Part shown: positions 1 to 11,031 of the stretch, piece by piece | Layout of the letters: each line of letters begins with the position of its first letter | How positions within the stretch are numbered: the first letter of the stretch is position 1 | DNA from: Pseudocercospora fijiensis CIRAD86 | Lineage: Eukaryota; Ascomycota; Dothideomycetes; Mycosphaerellales; Mycosphaerellaceae | DNA length: 64,000 nucleotides | NCBI RefSeq assembly: GCF_000340215.1 | Contig: NW_006921532.1 | Location: 8,685,409 to 8,749,408 of the forward strand | Direction of reading: 5' to 3' | Made by a program: the position numbers and the translations under genes | Notes under the pieces: generated by a model | Database searches by the model: none | Told to the model about the DNA's origin: nothing | The model's input: only the letters and a program-made list of their open reading frames with translations

Positions 1-479
1 AAAACATTAACTAGTAAGGCTATAACACAGTTAGCAAAAGCTTCCGAGAACCTATTAGTCTCCGGAGGAAGGTTAGTATCTCTAATCGTAACTACGTTAA
101 ACTTTTGTATAGCGTTAATTAGACGGTACTTCTTTAGTTCCCTAGGAGCTGTCTTCTTTTAGACTAGGAAGTATAGATTGCGATACGAGGCATAGGAAGG
201 TTCTAAGGTACTAGCCTTTATACGCTGTCGTATTATATCCTTAACTATACCTCGTAGGCTTAGGTTTAGCTTGAAACCTAGGTAGGCCTAAGGCTTATAC
301 TCGATCGTTCGGATCTTCTACGGAGGGGCAACCTCCGGATTTATTCTACCTAGGTAAGTAAAGTTATATACTAACACGGCCTCGCGATTATATAGAAGCT
401 CGTATAGCAAATCTAGTTTACGATCCGAAAGCTCGATGCTAGGTTTAATTTTCGCAAGCCTCTCCTCTATTAGCCTTAA
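1..479 (-). pseudogene. Reverse transcriptase fragment (element A)
   Basis: The minus-strand frame starting at base 479 reads as the N-terminal part of a Ty3/gypsy reverse transcriptase. It has a stretch like S-Y-x-N-x-Y-F-L-V followed by a K-K-x-x-x-x-R-x-L-K-K-Y-R-x-I-N-x-I block, then T-I-R-D-x-N-L-P-P. In intact relatives this is the fingers region before the catalytic YxDD, which lies beyond the window edge. Three in-frame stops (two TAG, one TAA) interrupt it, so it is dead. It continues the pol part of element A, downstream of gag on the same strand. Confidence 0.75.
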
Positions 480-3120
480 CCCCCTAGGGATAGTAGAAAA
501 CTTTTTAGTAATATACTTCTAATCGTACGGACTATCCCTAAGTAGTAGTGTCGCCTCCTAATTAAGGCACTTTTGTCGCTAGTTAGGATTCCCGCTAGGA
601 TTGGACCTATCGGTAATATATACGCTGCCCTTTATAGGCTTAATCTTATTAGCTACCCTCTTATATAGGGTATATATACTAATCGATTGTCGAACCCGAG
701 CTCGCTCTCTTTGTCGCTAGGCTTAGAGATTAGCGCAACAAAACAGCGCGTAAACTTCTTTAGAAGTTTCCTTAAGTCGATAGGTATATAGCTAGTAGTC
801 CTAATTTATAACGCCGGCGAAAACGTTAGATTCGTAATAACACCCCTAGGATAGCATTAGACTCGCGCTCTAATTAGTTAGTTCGGGTAGACCCGCGTCC
901 GGTAGTAATACTTGCGACAGTATTATTACCTTTACTCGTATATTAGGTAGTTGTTGTGTTATACTCGCTATCGCTTCGAGCATTCGTCTTCTTAGTATAG
1001 AACCTAGAAACTTGCCTTAACGTACGGAGCGGCGCACTTCTAGAAATAACCTATTTAAGCTACACTAACTTATAGCGCAGATTGCCGGTCTTACAACCGC
1101 GCCGTAGCGTTTCCCGAAGACCGTCTAGAAGTAGTAAGGATATCCTCGTAGGACTTGCAGCTAGTATTTCCGACATAACTAGTAAATACGACTCGGTTGC
1201 CCTTCTAGTTAGTAATAGTTCCCTCCTAGGAGCTATCGTCGTAGTTGCGCTAGATACCTCGGGTTATGCGAGACTATAGTCGACCTAGAATAATTAGCGT
1301 GTTTAGGTCGGCGGCAATCTAGAAGGTAAAGGAAAAGCATATGCCGAAGGCGTCTACTATAACATTATAGCAAGCACCTACTAGCGTAACCTCCCTATTT
1401 ACTCTCTATATACTAAGGGAAATGTCTCTATTTATCGGCAGCCTAAGTTGTTTAGCCTAACGCTTACTTATAATAAGTGACTCCGAACTATTATTAAGCA
1501 TTGCTAGCATCTGTTAACTATAGCTCCCGATAGTAACCTAAATATAGATAGCGGGGACGACGGCGAAGGAACGGGTAACTACGGAAAGGTCTATATTATT
1601 AGGGATAGAGTAAAGTTCCTTAGGTCGAGGAGGTCCTACTCGACCGATTTGTTAGCTAGTAAATCGGATAGCTTTAATAGAAACTGAAACTAGAGTAGGG
1701 TCGGGATTATTACTATTCCCTCGGCCTATCTTTTTAACTCCCTCTTCGTTAGCATTATCGATAGTCTCTTAGTTCTCGTAGGTTACCGATTCGCCTTCTA
1801 CTAACTCTTAGGCACCTAAAAATTCAGGAAGGAACTATAGGGAAGAGACGTCGATATAGTCTTCTCGTCCCTATTTTCGTTAGAGGGTAGCGAGGTCTTT
1901 TATAAAGGTAGTATCGTTAGGGATTCGGCTCTAGAACAGGTTAGTAGGCAAACCGTATACTAGCAGCTTACCTATAGACACGTTAGACTTAAGGTCTAGA
2001 AACTATAAAGCCTAGAAGAGAGCGTTTGCCTTTGTGTCTAAGGAGTTAGCTAGGCTAGTACTATACTTTTTTATATACCTATTAAAGCGAAAGCTCTTTA
2101 GGTCGGATAACTTCCGTTTATAGGCAGGTAGGTTAGCTAGGCCTAGGGTACTACTAATGTCGGTAGTAACATCCTCTATATCGACCTCTAGAGTCTCTAG
2201 GACGACTAGGCTTTCTATAGGTAGGGTACTAGAGGCGGTGCTAGGTACGGTGCTAGATCGGGCAGCGCGGTCTATAGCTATCTAGAGAGTCTTAGTTTTA
2301 GCGGTTAACTCTCGCTATTGCTTAGCCTTATCGGCCGCCTTATTCTTTAGTACCCTAGTAGGGGCTGCCGCACTAGGGCGAGTAGGGTTCTAAGGGCTCT
2401 TACCTTTGCTTTAGGACTAGGTCTAAGACCGTATAGCAGCGTAGACATCTATACTATTCTTAGTAACCGCGTAAACATTAGTAACTGCGTCCGGATCCTA
2501 AGAAACAAAGTTAACTTTAATAGGCTTAGTAGTTCCGTTACTGCTTCGCTCCTTAACCTGTTTTACCCTAACCTTCTAAGTTTCTCGTTTAGTAATAGCG
2601 GCGAGGGTACTGTTCCTAGTATCCTCAAACTCGATCTTGCCGCTATACTTCTTTTCTAGAAGGGTCTTTAGCTAAGGCAGCTTCGGGGCTCTCCGATCCT
2701 ATTCGAAATCAATCTTGTCGCCGGTGTCTATATAGTAGAATCGGCTATTTACTTATATAATAAGCTTCCTTTTAAGAAGCTCTTTCTAGATAGGGTAGGA
2801 GGATTAGACATGTTTAAACCCGCTATATATCTAGCACTTGCTATCTAAGTTAGAATAGATCTTCCGTATAGCGTAGACATCTACTAAAGGGGCTTTAGGG
2901 TAGTTAGGATCTGAAACCTAGTAGACTAGTAGTACATCGCCTAGTATAGTAGCATTAATAACCTCCCTAACTCGCTATAATGCTTTCGCATTTAGGTTTA
3001 GCTAGGCTAGGGATTTAGCCAAGTCCGCGACATCCTAAGAGTACTTAGTAACAGTAGGAGTTACGGTCTTAGGACTACTTTGCGATTTAGGAAGGAACTT
3101 AGGTCTCTTACTTACTAAGG

Positions 3121-3950
3121 CTTCTTTCCTAACCTACGCTAGGTTATTCCGGTCTTCGCCGTAGATAAACTTCCTCGTATCGGCTATGCTGTTAATATCG
3201 GCCTTAATATACACTAGGACCTCTTTGTATTTCCTAAAACTCTTAGGATCGGACTCGCTAAGCTTATAGCGACGGAAGATACGCTAAGCTATAGGCTACG
3301 GCAACCCCTAGAGGAGCAGCCTTGTTCTCTAAGAGTTTTCGAGGTTACTCTGTTCGATGCTATCCGCTAACTCGACAAACTCGCGGATATATCCCTTTAG
3401 GTCGTTATCCTTAGTGCGCCTTACTAAGTAGAGGGACTCGAGCTACGTACGACTACCTTTAATACGACGGCTATCGCGCTCCCGATACTCCCTTATAAAG
3501 GCTATCTTAAAGGTCTCCTAGTTAGTATTAGACTTGTCGTCCTTTTCTAGGTAGCTAACTAGGATTTTAAGGGTTCGGTAAAGCTTAGAGGAGGTAGTCC
3601 TCGTAAAGGACCGAATCTTGTACTAGTCGGATTCTCTATCGAGCTCGTAATTAACTAAGCCTTCCTTAAAGCGCTCAATATATGCTATAGCGTTCTACCC
3701 TTCGAATAGGGGATTTGCCCTACTCCCTAGCTCTAGCGGGCGACGCTTGTTTTAATAGAGAAGCTTAGTTTGCTTCTCTATTATTTTTATAAGGATAGTG
3801 TAGAGCGCCTCTAGCGTAGAGGGCGCAGGAGGCTTACTTATATTAACTAGTCGCCGCCTAATTTCTTCGTTAATAGGATTAGGAGCGTTTTCGGATTTAG
3901 AGGATTCCGCTAATTCTCGATGTTCGTTTTCGCTAGAGCTAGAGCTTATT
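3121..3950 (-). pseudogene. Retrotransposon gag remnant (element A)
   Basis: On the minus strand a continuous gag-like frame can be followed from about 3950 to 3121. It begins with a Ser/Glu-rich N-terminus, then I-R-R-R-L and a K-I-I-E-K-Q helix, then the gag core with Y-I-E-R-F, L-x-x-S-Y-L-E-K-D and E-T-F-K-x-A-F-I-R-E-Y. It is broken by about nine stops, almost all TAG where Gln or Trp is expected (RIP of CAG/TGG). No Met start survives. The same N-terminal part occurs a second time in the repeat copy at about 5089-5330. Confidence 0.7.
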
Positions 3951-6413
3951 CGATTATTATAAAATAGTTAAAATAGTTGAAATAGAATACTATATAAAGT
4001 TGAAATAGAATGCTATATAAATGTGTTTTTAGTAACTTTAGTCTGTTTAGTTTGTTGTAATGTTGCTATGCGAGAGAGTAGTATATTAGGCTGTTTCTCC
4101 TAGTATTACCCCCGGGGTAGCATTAGGATTTGGCCTCCTAGGGGTCGCCTAACTACCTCTAGGAGCTTAGTTTAGTAGATTTTAGACAAAAGCCGCTCGG
4201 AGGGAGAGACTGCAATCTCTATTCACACCTAGATCCTAGAAACTAGCTCGTATTTCCTTTAGCTAGGCGGGGGGGCAGTAGCCTTCTTTTTCTAGTAGAA
4301 GGCTAAGCACTGTCTAAGCGAGGCTGCGAATCTAGGAACGCCCTACCTGATTAATAGGGGACTCCCCGGCTATCCGACCTGCAAGCCGTATTTGCTATTA
4401 ATTAATAGTCTTAGCAAACTAAGCAAGGCCGATAGGTAATTAGTCTATCTCCTCCTTAGGCGGGGCTTATCTCGAGTAAGCGGTACTAAATAGGTCTTCG
4501 ACCCGGAGCCGAGTCCTTAGAAGCTAGCTATAGCTATAGACTAGGCCCTAAGCTATAACAGTCCTAAGGGTTTGTAGCTTTTCGGGGTTAAAGCGATGCC
4601 CTCGTTAAGAGGTTTCTCTACTTGTCGTAATAGCCCCTTAAGATACTTCGGTATCGTCCGTATCGTAGGCTCTTATCGTGCCCTCGCTTTAGTTATAGCT
4701 ATTCGTACCTAGAGACCACCTTTAATATACCCGAACCTATTAGATATAAAGAGATAGCCCTACCTTCGGCTCTAATAAAGGACGGAAACCAAAACTACTA
4801 CTACTACTAGTAGTAATAGTATAGGCTACCGAGGGTAATATAACCTATAGCAATATAGGCAGCTATGTTTAGCATAATAGGATAACAAGACGGTTGCTTA
4901 GGCTAATAACTAGAGCCCTGCAATATAGGCATTGTAGAAGTGTAACATAAACAATGTGCTATACGAGGTTAGTGCTCTATCTATAATATAGAAGGAGGCC
5001 TCTTATATAGGCTTAAAACTTAGCCTAGGTATGTAGGGCCGGTTACTAGCTAATACTACCCTTCGAACAAAGGGTTCCTACTACTTCCTAGCTCTAGCGG
5101 GCGACGCCTATTCTAACGGAGAAGGTTAGTTTGCCCTTAAATTATCTTTATAACGATATTATAGAGAGCCTCGGGCGTAGAAGGCTCGATAGCCCCTAGG
5201 TCGATAGCGCTTATAATAACTAGTCGTCGCCTAATTTCTTCGTTAATAGGGTCTAGTAGGTTATTAGATTCCGAAGATTCCGCTAATTCGTAATACTCGC
5301 TTTTGCTAGAGCTTATTCGATTGTTATAAAGTAGTTAAAATAAAATACTATAGGAAAGTGTTTTTAGTATATATTGTAGGTTTGGCTTGTTTCGATGTTG
5401 CTATACGAGAAAATAGGGTACTAGGCTGTTTTCTTCTAATATTACCCCTAGGGTAGTATTAGAGTTTAGCCTCCTAAGGGTCGCCTAGACACCCCTAGGA
5501 GCTTTAATTTAGTAAATTTAGACAAACGCCGCTCGGAGGAAGGAACTATAATCTCTATTTACACCTAGATCCTAGAAACTAGCTACTTTACTAACTATCG
5601 TTATCTCCTTTAGCTAGGCGGGGGGCGGGGACCTTCTTTTTCTAGTAGAAGGCTAAGTACTATCTAAACGAGGCAGCGAATCCCGAAACAATCTACCTAG
5701 TTAATAGGGGAACTGTCTAGGCATCCGACCTACAATCTAGAAATTGCTATCGTATAGATAGTCTTAGCAAACCAAGTAAGGCCGATAGGTAATTAATCTA
5801 TCTCCTCCTTAGGCGGGCGGTAGCTTATCTCGAGTAAGCGGTACTAAATAGGTCTTCGACCCGGAGCCGAGTCCTTAGAAGCTAGCTATAGTTATAGACT
5901 AGGCCCTAAGCTATAATAGTCCTAAGGGTTTGTAGCTTTTCGGGGTTAAAGCGATGCCCTCGTTAAGAGGTTTCTCTGCTTATCGTAACGGCCCCTTAAG
6001 ATACTTCGGTATCGTCTGTATTGTAGGCTTTTATCGTACCCTCGCTTCGGTTATAGCTATTCGTGCCTAGAGACTACCTTTAACATACCCGAACCTATTA
6101 GATATAAAGAGATAGCCCTACCTTCGGCTCTAATAAAGGACGGAAACTAATACTACTACTACTACTTATAGCAATAGTATAGGCTACCGAGGGTAATATA
6201 ACCTATAGCAATATAGGCAGCTATATTTAGCAAGATAGGATAACGAGACTGTCGCTTAGGCTAATAACTAGAGCCCTATAATATAGGCATTATAGAAGTG
6301 TAATATAAACAATATGCTATACGAGGTTAATAATCTGTCTACTCTATAGAAGGAGGCCTCTTATATAGGCTTAAAACTAGCCTATAGGTGTAGGGCCGGT
6401 TACTAGCTAATAA
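3690..6413. repeat. Two direct copies of a 1.36-kb LTR/leader plus gag-start segment
   Basis: Bases about 3690-5056 and 5057-6413 are diverged copies of one segment in the same orientation. Matching landmarks include the (c/t)ccctagctctagcgggcgacg block (near 3721 and 5090), the aaggccgataggtaatta block (near 4425 and 5776) and the shared right end agggccggttactagctaata (near 5036 and 6392). Each copy holds an LTR-like end, a long leader and the first codons of gag. Copies differ mostly by C/T and G/A, as RIP would cause. The right end of the outer copy abuts the broken reverse transcriptase of element B. Confidence 0.8.
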
Positions 6414-6732
6414 TAGTATAGAAGTAGGCCTTAGAAAGGCGATCGAGGGTCTTATTAATAAGAGGGAGTAGATAGCGGTCTTTAATAGTAATAGCGTTAA
6501 GCCTACGATAGTCGATATATAGGCGTAGGCTACCGTCCTTCTTTAGTACGAATAGGATAGGTATACTAGTAGGGCTGTTACTATACCGAATACGACTATT
6601 AGCTAGGTTTTCCTCTAGGTACTTACGCAATATAGCAAGCTTACGCTTACTAAGGTTGTAGAGGGGTCTAAAAGGAACCTCCTTGCCCTCTATAATATTA
6701 ATCTTATAATCCGTCTCTTTAAATATAGGCAA
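6403..6732 (-). pseudogene. Reverse transcriptase fragment (element B)
   Basis: A 109-codon open stretch shows classic Ty3/gypsy reverse transcriptase start motifs: Y-N-L-S, then L-R-K-Y-L-E-E-N-L, S-P-x-S-x-P-I-L-F-V-x-K-K-D-G, then R-L-x-I-D-Y-R-R-L-N, and P-L-I-x-x-x-L-D-R-L. It is the longest RIP-free stretch in the element. After Y-F-Y-T-I the frame runs into the LTR-like sequence of the neighbouring repeat and stops, so the catalytic YxDD half is missing. It is a remnant, not a working gene. Confidence 0.85.
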
Positions 6733-8850
6733 TGTCGATACTAGGTAGTGTTTAAATACATTAGTATAGGTCTCTCGAATAGGCTCTAGTATACGAGCAA
6801 GCTAATTAGGGTCTATACTATTAGGGGGCATAGGTTCTTCGTTATTACTACCGAGTAGGTCGGTAGTCGGGTTAGCTAAGGCGGAGGCTAGTATTAGATT
6901 GCTAATAAATAGGACCCTAATATCGTTAGGGCACTCGCTAACATCGATATGCTTAATGTCCTCTTTCCTAGCGATTCTAAATCGCTACTATTAGCTGCCT
7001 AAGTCTATAGCTATAGCATAGTACTTAAGAATAGGGTTGCTAATAATAATATCGGATAGAAGGTTGTCTATGTCTACTATATAGGTAGTAAAGTCTAGTA
7101 GGCGCTTATTGCCGAGGTCGTCTCTTAGGGCTATATAAATATAGTAGGCTCTATAGGTTAAGTACCGAGCGTTATTAAACTAAGCAAGGGTTAGCAAGTT
7201 AGTCCTAGGCAATTGTCGAAGGTCTAATTGCTTAGCTAGGCGATAGCTAATAAGGGCACTAACTAAATTTCCTAGATCTAGTATAACCTTAGTCTTATAA
7301 TTAGTACTATACGAGTCCGATACGAGATAGGTACGTATAATAGCTAGCACAATATTAATAGTCTTACGCCGTATAAGGCTAACAGTTAGTGCGGCGCTTA
7401 TTCTTTTTTCGAAGGTTAGCCTGTAGGGGTAGCGTTAGCTACTAAAAGGTGCTTTCGGTACTTAGCGGTAGTACGGTCGATTCGGGCCTAGTCCTTAGGT
7501 TTGTCGTATTAGCCTAGTAGATAGCTAGTGCTATTATAATTAAAGCACTTCAATCCGGTTAGAACATTGCCGTAGCTATTATTGTTAGTTAAGCAGTTAG
7601 CGTTGTAAGGATACGAGCTCCTTCTATAGCCTCTATTATAGCCTCCTCTATATAGCCGTCGGCTACGGCCTCTTCTATAGTCGTTACTGTTCCTATTGTT
7701 AGCATTGTTGTCCTAGTAGGAACCTTAGTTTCCTCCGCGGGCACTACGGTTGCCGCAGTTAGTACTAGCTAGTCGGATCCTCGATTCTAGTCGTTATTAG
7801 AGCTAAATAGCTCGTTTAGCTGTTTCTACCTCGACTATAAATTAAATGCGTGTTAGGTTAGCCTATTCGAATATATAGCGGCGGTCTAATTTAAGGACTA
7901 ATTCTTATCGCAATTTAGGTCGTATCTTAGATATCTAGATAGAGTCGGTCTTAGGTAGCAAATCGTCCTCGAGGGTCTTTAAATAGGCCTTAAATAAGCG
8001 AGCTAATTAATTAGTCTTTTACTTAGCTCGAAGGTACTAGTCCTAAGCGTGTTATTGCCTTAGTATAGGGTTTCTAAGGGTGTCTAGTATAATAGTCTTA
8101 TAGGTTTGCTACTAAATAGCGGTCTAATTAGTAAGGGAGTTAAAGTAGTTATTCTAGGTGCGTTTTAGGTCGCTATTAATATATTATATAGCGTAGACGA
8201 CTAATAAGTAGTTATCTAGCAGCGCTCTTAGTATATTACGCTAGTTAAGCTCGCAGTTACGAATGTAGTTATTATATTGCTTCCGACTAGAGCTATTAAA
8301 TACAGTATAGTCCTTAAGTTTAGCATCCTTCTTTTAGACTAAAACGGGTAGTAAAGAAGGCTCTACTATCGCCTCGGTATTAGTTATTAGGGCCTCCTAA
8401 AGGCGGCGAAGCTCGAGGAGATTATCCTTTAGCTATTGTTCTTAGCGTAGGGTAGTAAGCCTATTTTAGGTAGCTTCCTAAAGTCTCGCTACTAGCTAGG
8501 GGCTAAAGGCTAGTTAGCTATATCGACGGTTAATAATATTACTAAGAATATCGTTAATAGGCAACGAGGGGTTATCCCCTTCGATTGTAGGTTCTTCGGT
8601 AGGCCCTCTAGTAGGCTCTTTAGTAGGAGGCACTCTAGTAGGTACTCTAGTAGGTACTTCGGTAGGTACTATACTACTAGTATTATTATTACTAGCGCTA
8701 CTAGCGGCGCCGCGGTTGTTATTTCGTAATAAACTAGCTATTATAAGAGGCGATAGCTTAACTTAGTATAATAGGCTATATAAAAGGCCTTACTTAATAA
8801 TTAGTATAGTTGTTTTAGTAGAATAGTACGTATAGGTCCCGTTCTTCGGG
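6414..8850 (-). mobile_element. RIP-degraded Ty3/gypsy retrotransposon B, interrupted by A
   Basis: On the minus strand, in order: an Asn/Ser/Pro-rich gag N-terminus (from about 8730), a gag core, a basic Gly/Arg-rich stretch with a zinc knuckle (about 7506-7547), a retroviral-type aspartic protease region with a D-L-G core (about 7290-7250), and the first third of a reverse transcriptase (6732 to about 6414). The reverse transcriptase stops exactly where the right end of the 1.36-kb repeat begins, so element A (or its repeat copy) probably inserted into B. TAG stops abound. Its 3' part is not in the window. Confidence 0.75.
7500..8730 (-). pseudogene. Retrotransposon gag remnant with mutated zinc knuckle (element B)
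   Basis: The minus-strand translation gives a gag-like protein: Asn-rich start, P-T-R-V-P-T repeats, a helical core and a basic Arg/Gly/Tyr-rich region. It ends in a zinc-knuckle frame spaced like Cx2Cx4Hx4C at about 7506-7547. Only the first ligand is still Cys; the other three positions read Tyr, which is what RIP does to TGT/TGC and CAC codons. Many TAG stops interrupt it. Family assignment follows from position upstream of the protease and reverse transcriptase. Confidence 0.6.
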
Positions 8851-9565
8851 CGTAATATAGTTAAATCGATAGTTTTCGTAGCTATACCGCTAAAAGCTTA
8901 AAATAAGGACTATCTAGCTACTATCCTTAAAGGGTAGATCGAATACTATATAAGAAGGGCTATATTAGTAGGTAGATAGGGTAGTAGTAGGTATAAGTAG
9001 TATTTAATAGAGAACTAGAAGGAGAAGGAGGAAGGTAGGCTAGTTAGCCTAACGCTAAGCGCTAAGCCCTACCTAAGGCACTAAGACCCTAGCTTTACTC
9101 GGCCTAATTATATACTAATTATATATAGCCTCTTTAGCCCTAATACTAGTAGGTTTAGTAGTAGAAGACTTACGATATAGTACTATAGTAACTAGCTATT
9201 AATATATTGTCGGCCTTCGCTATATCCGCTAAGTCTAAGAGGACCTTTAGTATAAGCCGCCGTACTACTAGATAGGACCGTATACGTATAAGTAGTAACT
9301 ATATTCGTATAAATAAATACTCGAAGAATTAGATAAGAATAGGGGTTACTAAGATACTATTAGAATTAGCTACTTTAGAAGAGGCGGAAGAAGGACTACT
9401 ACTATTGCTAGCCTCGTATTTAGTCTCTAGCGCTAGTAACGACGACGACGGCTTATAAAATAACCTCCTTCTTAACCCTAAGTATTACTATAGGTACTAA
9501 TTATATAATTACGTAATTATGATTACTAATTATTCACTTACTATTGACTATGATTATGATTACAG
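8850..9565. other. AT-rich RIP-like DNA without readable content; border to unique DNA
   Basis: This stretch keeps the CA/TG-poor, TA-rich composition of the elements to its left, but no protein motif could be read in any frame. It may hold the 5' LTR and flank of element B. Normal composition returns at about 9565, where CA/TG dinucleotides and gene-like sequence reappear. Confidence 0.55.
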
Positions 9566-9854
9566 GCACTGATTAGTGAGTACTTAGTAATCAACTTCCA
9601 TAACTGCAGGTAATCGTGCCTCCCGTCGCATGAAAACTTGTGACATCAGGATGATGGCTACAGCAGCTGGAGATGCAGTGCTGGTGTTGACGCTGCCTCG
9701 CCATCCTCAAGCGCTTCGCCGTGCCTGCTAACTTTGAGGAGCCAATAACGGCTGGTTGGGCCAGAGCTGGGTTGCGCACCAAGAGCACATGCGCCTTTCT
9801 TGTGGAAGGCACCTGCACTCATAATGATTGCATCAGACCCAAGGCAGCTTTGCT

Positions 9855-9861
9855 TATAAGT
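9855..9861 (+). promoter_or_regulatory. TATA-like box of the HSP9/12 gene
   Basis: The sequence ttataag lies about 110 bp upstream of the start codon at 9969. A TATA box is common in strongly induced stress genes; no clear heat-shock or STRE element was seen nearby. Confidence 0.35.
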
Positions 9862-9968
9862 CTCCAAGGTTGCCCTTCTGTTGCCGCCACACAATCGACC
9901 TCTTGAGAATCAGCTTTGAACAAGTTCCCATCGCACAAACCCATCCACACACAACACGATCAGCAACA

Positions 9969-10444
9969 ATGTCCGACACTCTGTATGTACTCACCTCGCA
10001 CCCATTTCCCATCACTGCAGACCAAGCCAAGCCCAATCCTTGCAAGACTCAAGCTAATGTCCAGACCAGCCGCCAGAGCACCGCCGACAAGGCTGAGGCC
10101 ACGCTCAAGCCGGACTCCCATAAGTCCACTGCCGAGTCAGTCACCGACAGCGCCAAAGGCACTGCCGACTCTGTTGCCGCCAGCCTCCAACCCAAGGGCG
10201 AAAAGTCGGCAACGCAGAAGGCCACGGATACCGTCTCCAGCGGCAGCGGCGGTGCTTCGAACACCGCCACCGGCCATGCCGAGTCTGCACAGGAAGGCGC
10301 CTCCAACCTCGCAGGCCAGGCTTCTGATACGGTTCAGTCTGGCATGAAGCAGGCACAAGATGCCCTCGGTCTTGGTGGCCACAGTAAGTCCTGAGTCCGG
10401 CCTTCGCACGAGAGCTCACCAATTGACGATGTGCAGAGAAGTAA
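9969..10444 (+). CDS. HSP9/HSP12 family stress protein
   Basis: Small hydrophilic heat-shock protein of the fungal HSP9/12 family. In yeast Hsp12 is unfolded in water, folds into helices at membranes and is strongly induced by stress and stationary phase. Exons 9969-9982, 10070-10383 and 10437-10444 join to 111 residues. The N-terminus reads M-S-D-T-L-R-Q-S-T-A-D-K-A, the family hallmark, followed by L-K-P-D-S-H-K-S-T and a Ser/Thr/Ala/Gly-rich repeat region ending G-H-K-K. Intron 1 uses gtatgt and the second of two nearby AGs, which alone restores the L-R-Q motif. Intron 2 uses gtaagt; without it the end would read G-H-S-K-S. It has no signal peptide or membrane segment. It is the first gene after the transposon block. 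Confidence 0.85.
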
Positions 10445-11031
10445 ACTCCCTTCGATGATCTCCTACGACCGAGAATGGAGTGCTCCTGTGGGATGAATCG
10501 ACATGTCTTGGGGACTGCAGCGGCAATTGCAACAGTATTGACACGCGACCAAGTTACGACAGATTAGCAGGATCAGAATATTTCCACAGAACGTAGTTTG
10601 CATTGGCAATCCAATTCCCTGATTTCTCTTCCACTTCCACAGCGACGATATTTCGAATTCCACTGATCGTGTTCGTGATGATGCTGAATGGCATGGTAGG
10701 CCAGGACGGTAGTTTCCCCGCCAGCATACCTGCTCAACCACTTCTCGCCTGTTCCTGCAATGTATACAGCAATGCCGTGTGATGCAGTGCATGTCGTCGA
10801 AACAGAGACTGACCGTGTTGGAAATTTCGAACGCAACGCATTGACCAGCACCGAATGATCGACGTTCCGCGCGGACGACATCGGCGCCGGATTCCAGTAT
10901 GTATTCTAAATTCGCGGGAGAAACAGGAAGCCGAAGCATAAACAGACGCCCTAAGCATTGTGCGAATTCATTGGGACGATCGCATTGCGATTCTTATATC
11001 CTTCTGGCCTCCATCTCCTTCATCCTCCAAA
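10445..11031. other. Intergenic region HSP9/12 to fumarase
   Basis: About 590 bp holding the 3' end of the HSP9/12 gene and the fumarase promoter. Minus-strand open stretches here lack recognisable motifs and look like chance. Confidence 0.4.

Larger units (their letters stand above)
1..5056 (-). mobile_element. RIP-degraded Ty3/gypsy LTR retrotransposon A, cut by the window start
   Basis: Read on the minus strand, this block runs from an LTR/leader region (about 5056 down to 3955), through a gag-like reading frame (3950 to about 3121 and probably further), to the start of a reverse transcriptase (479 to 1), where the window ends. All frames carry many stops, nearly all TAG, as expected if CAG and TGG codons were hit by C-to-T RIP mutation. 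CA and TG dinucleotides are scarce throughout. A possible promoter (gcctatataagagg, minus strand near 5000) lies in the LTR. The family call rests on the order gag-pol and on the reverse transcriptase motifs. The exact LTR borders and primer-binding site are not resolved. Confidence 0.8.

Noticed and set aside
1082..1279. 65-codon open frame in the transposon block
   Set aside because: Runs opposite to the retrotransposon reading direction in RIP-ruined DNA; chance.
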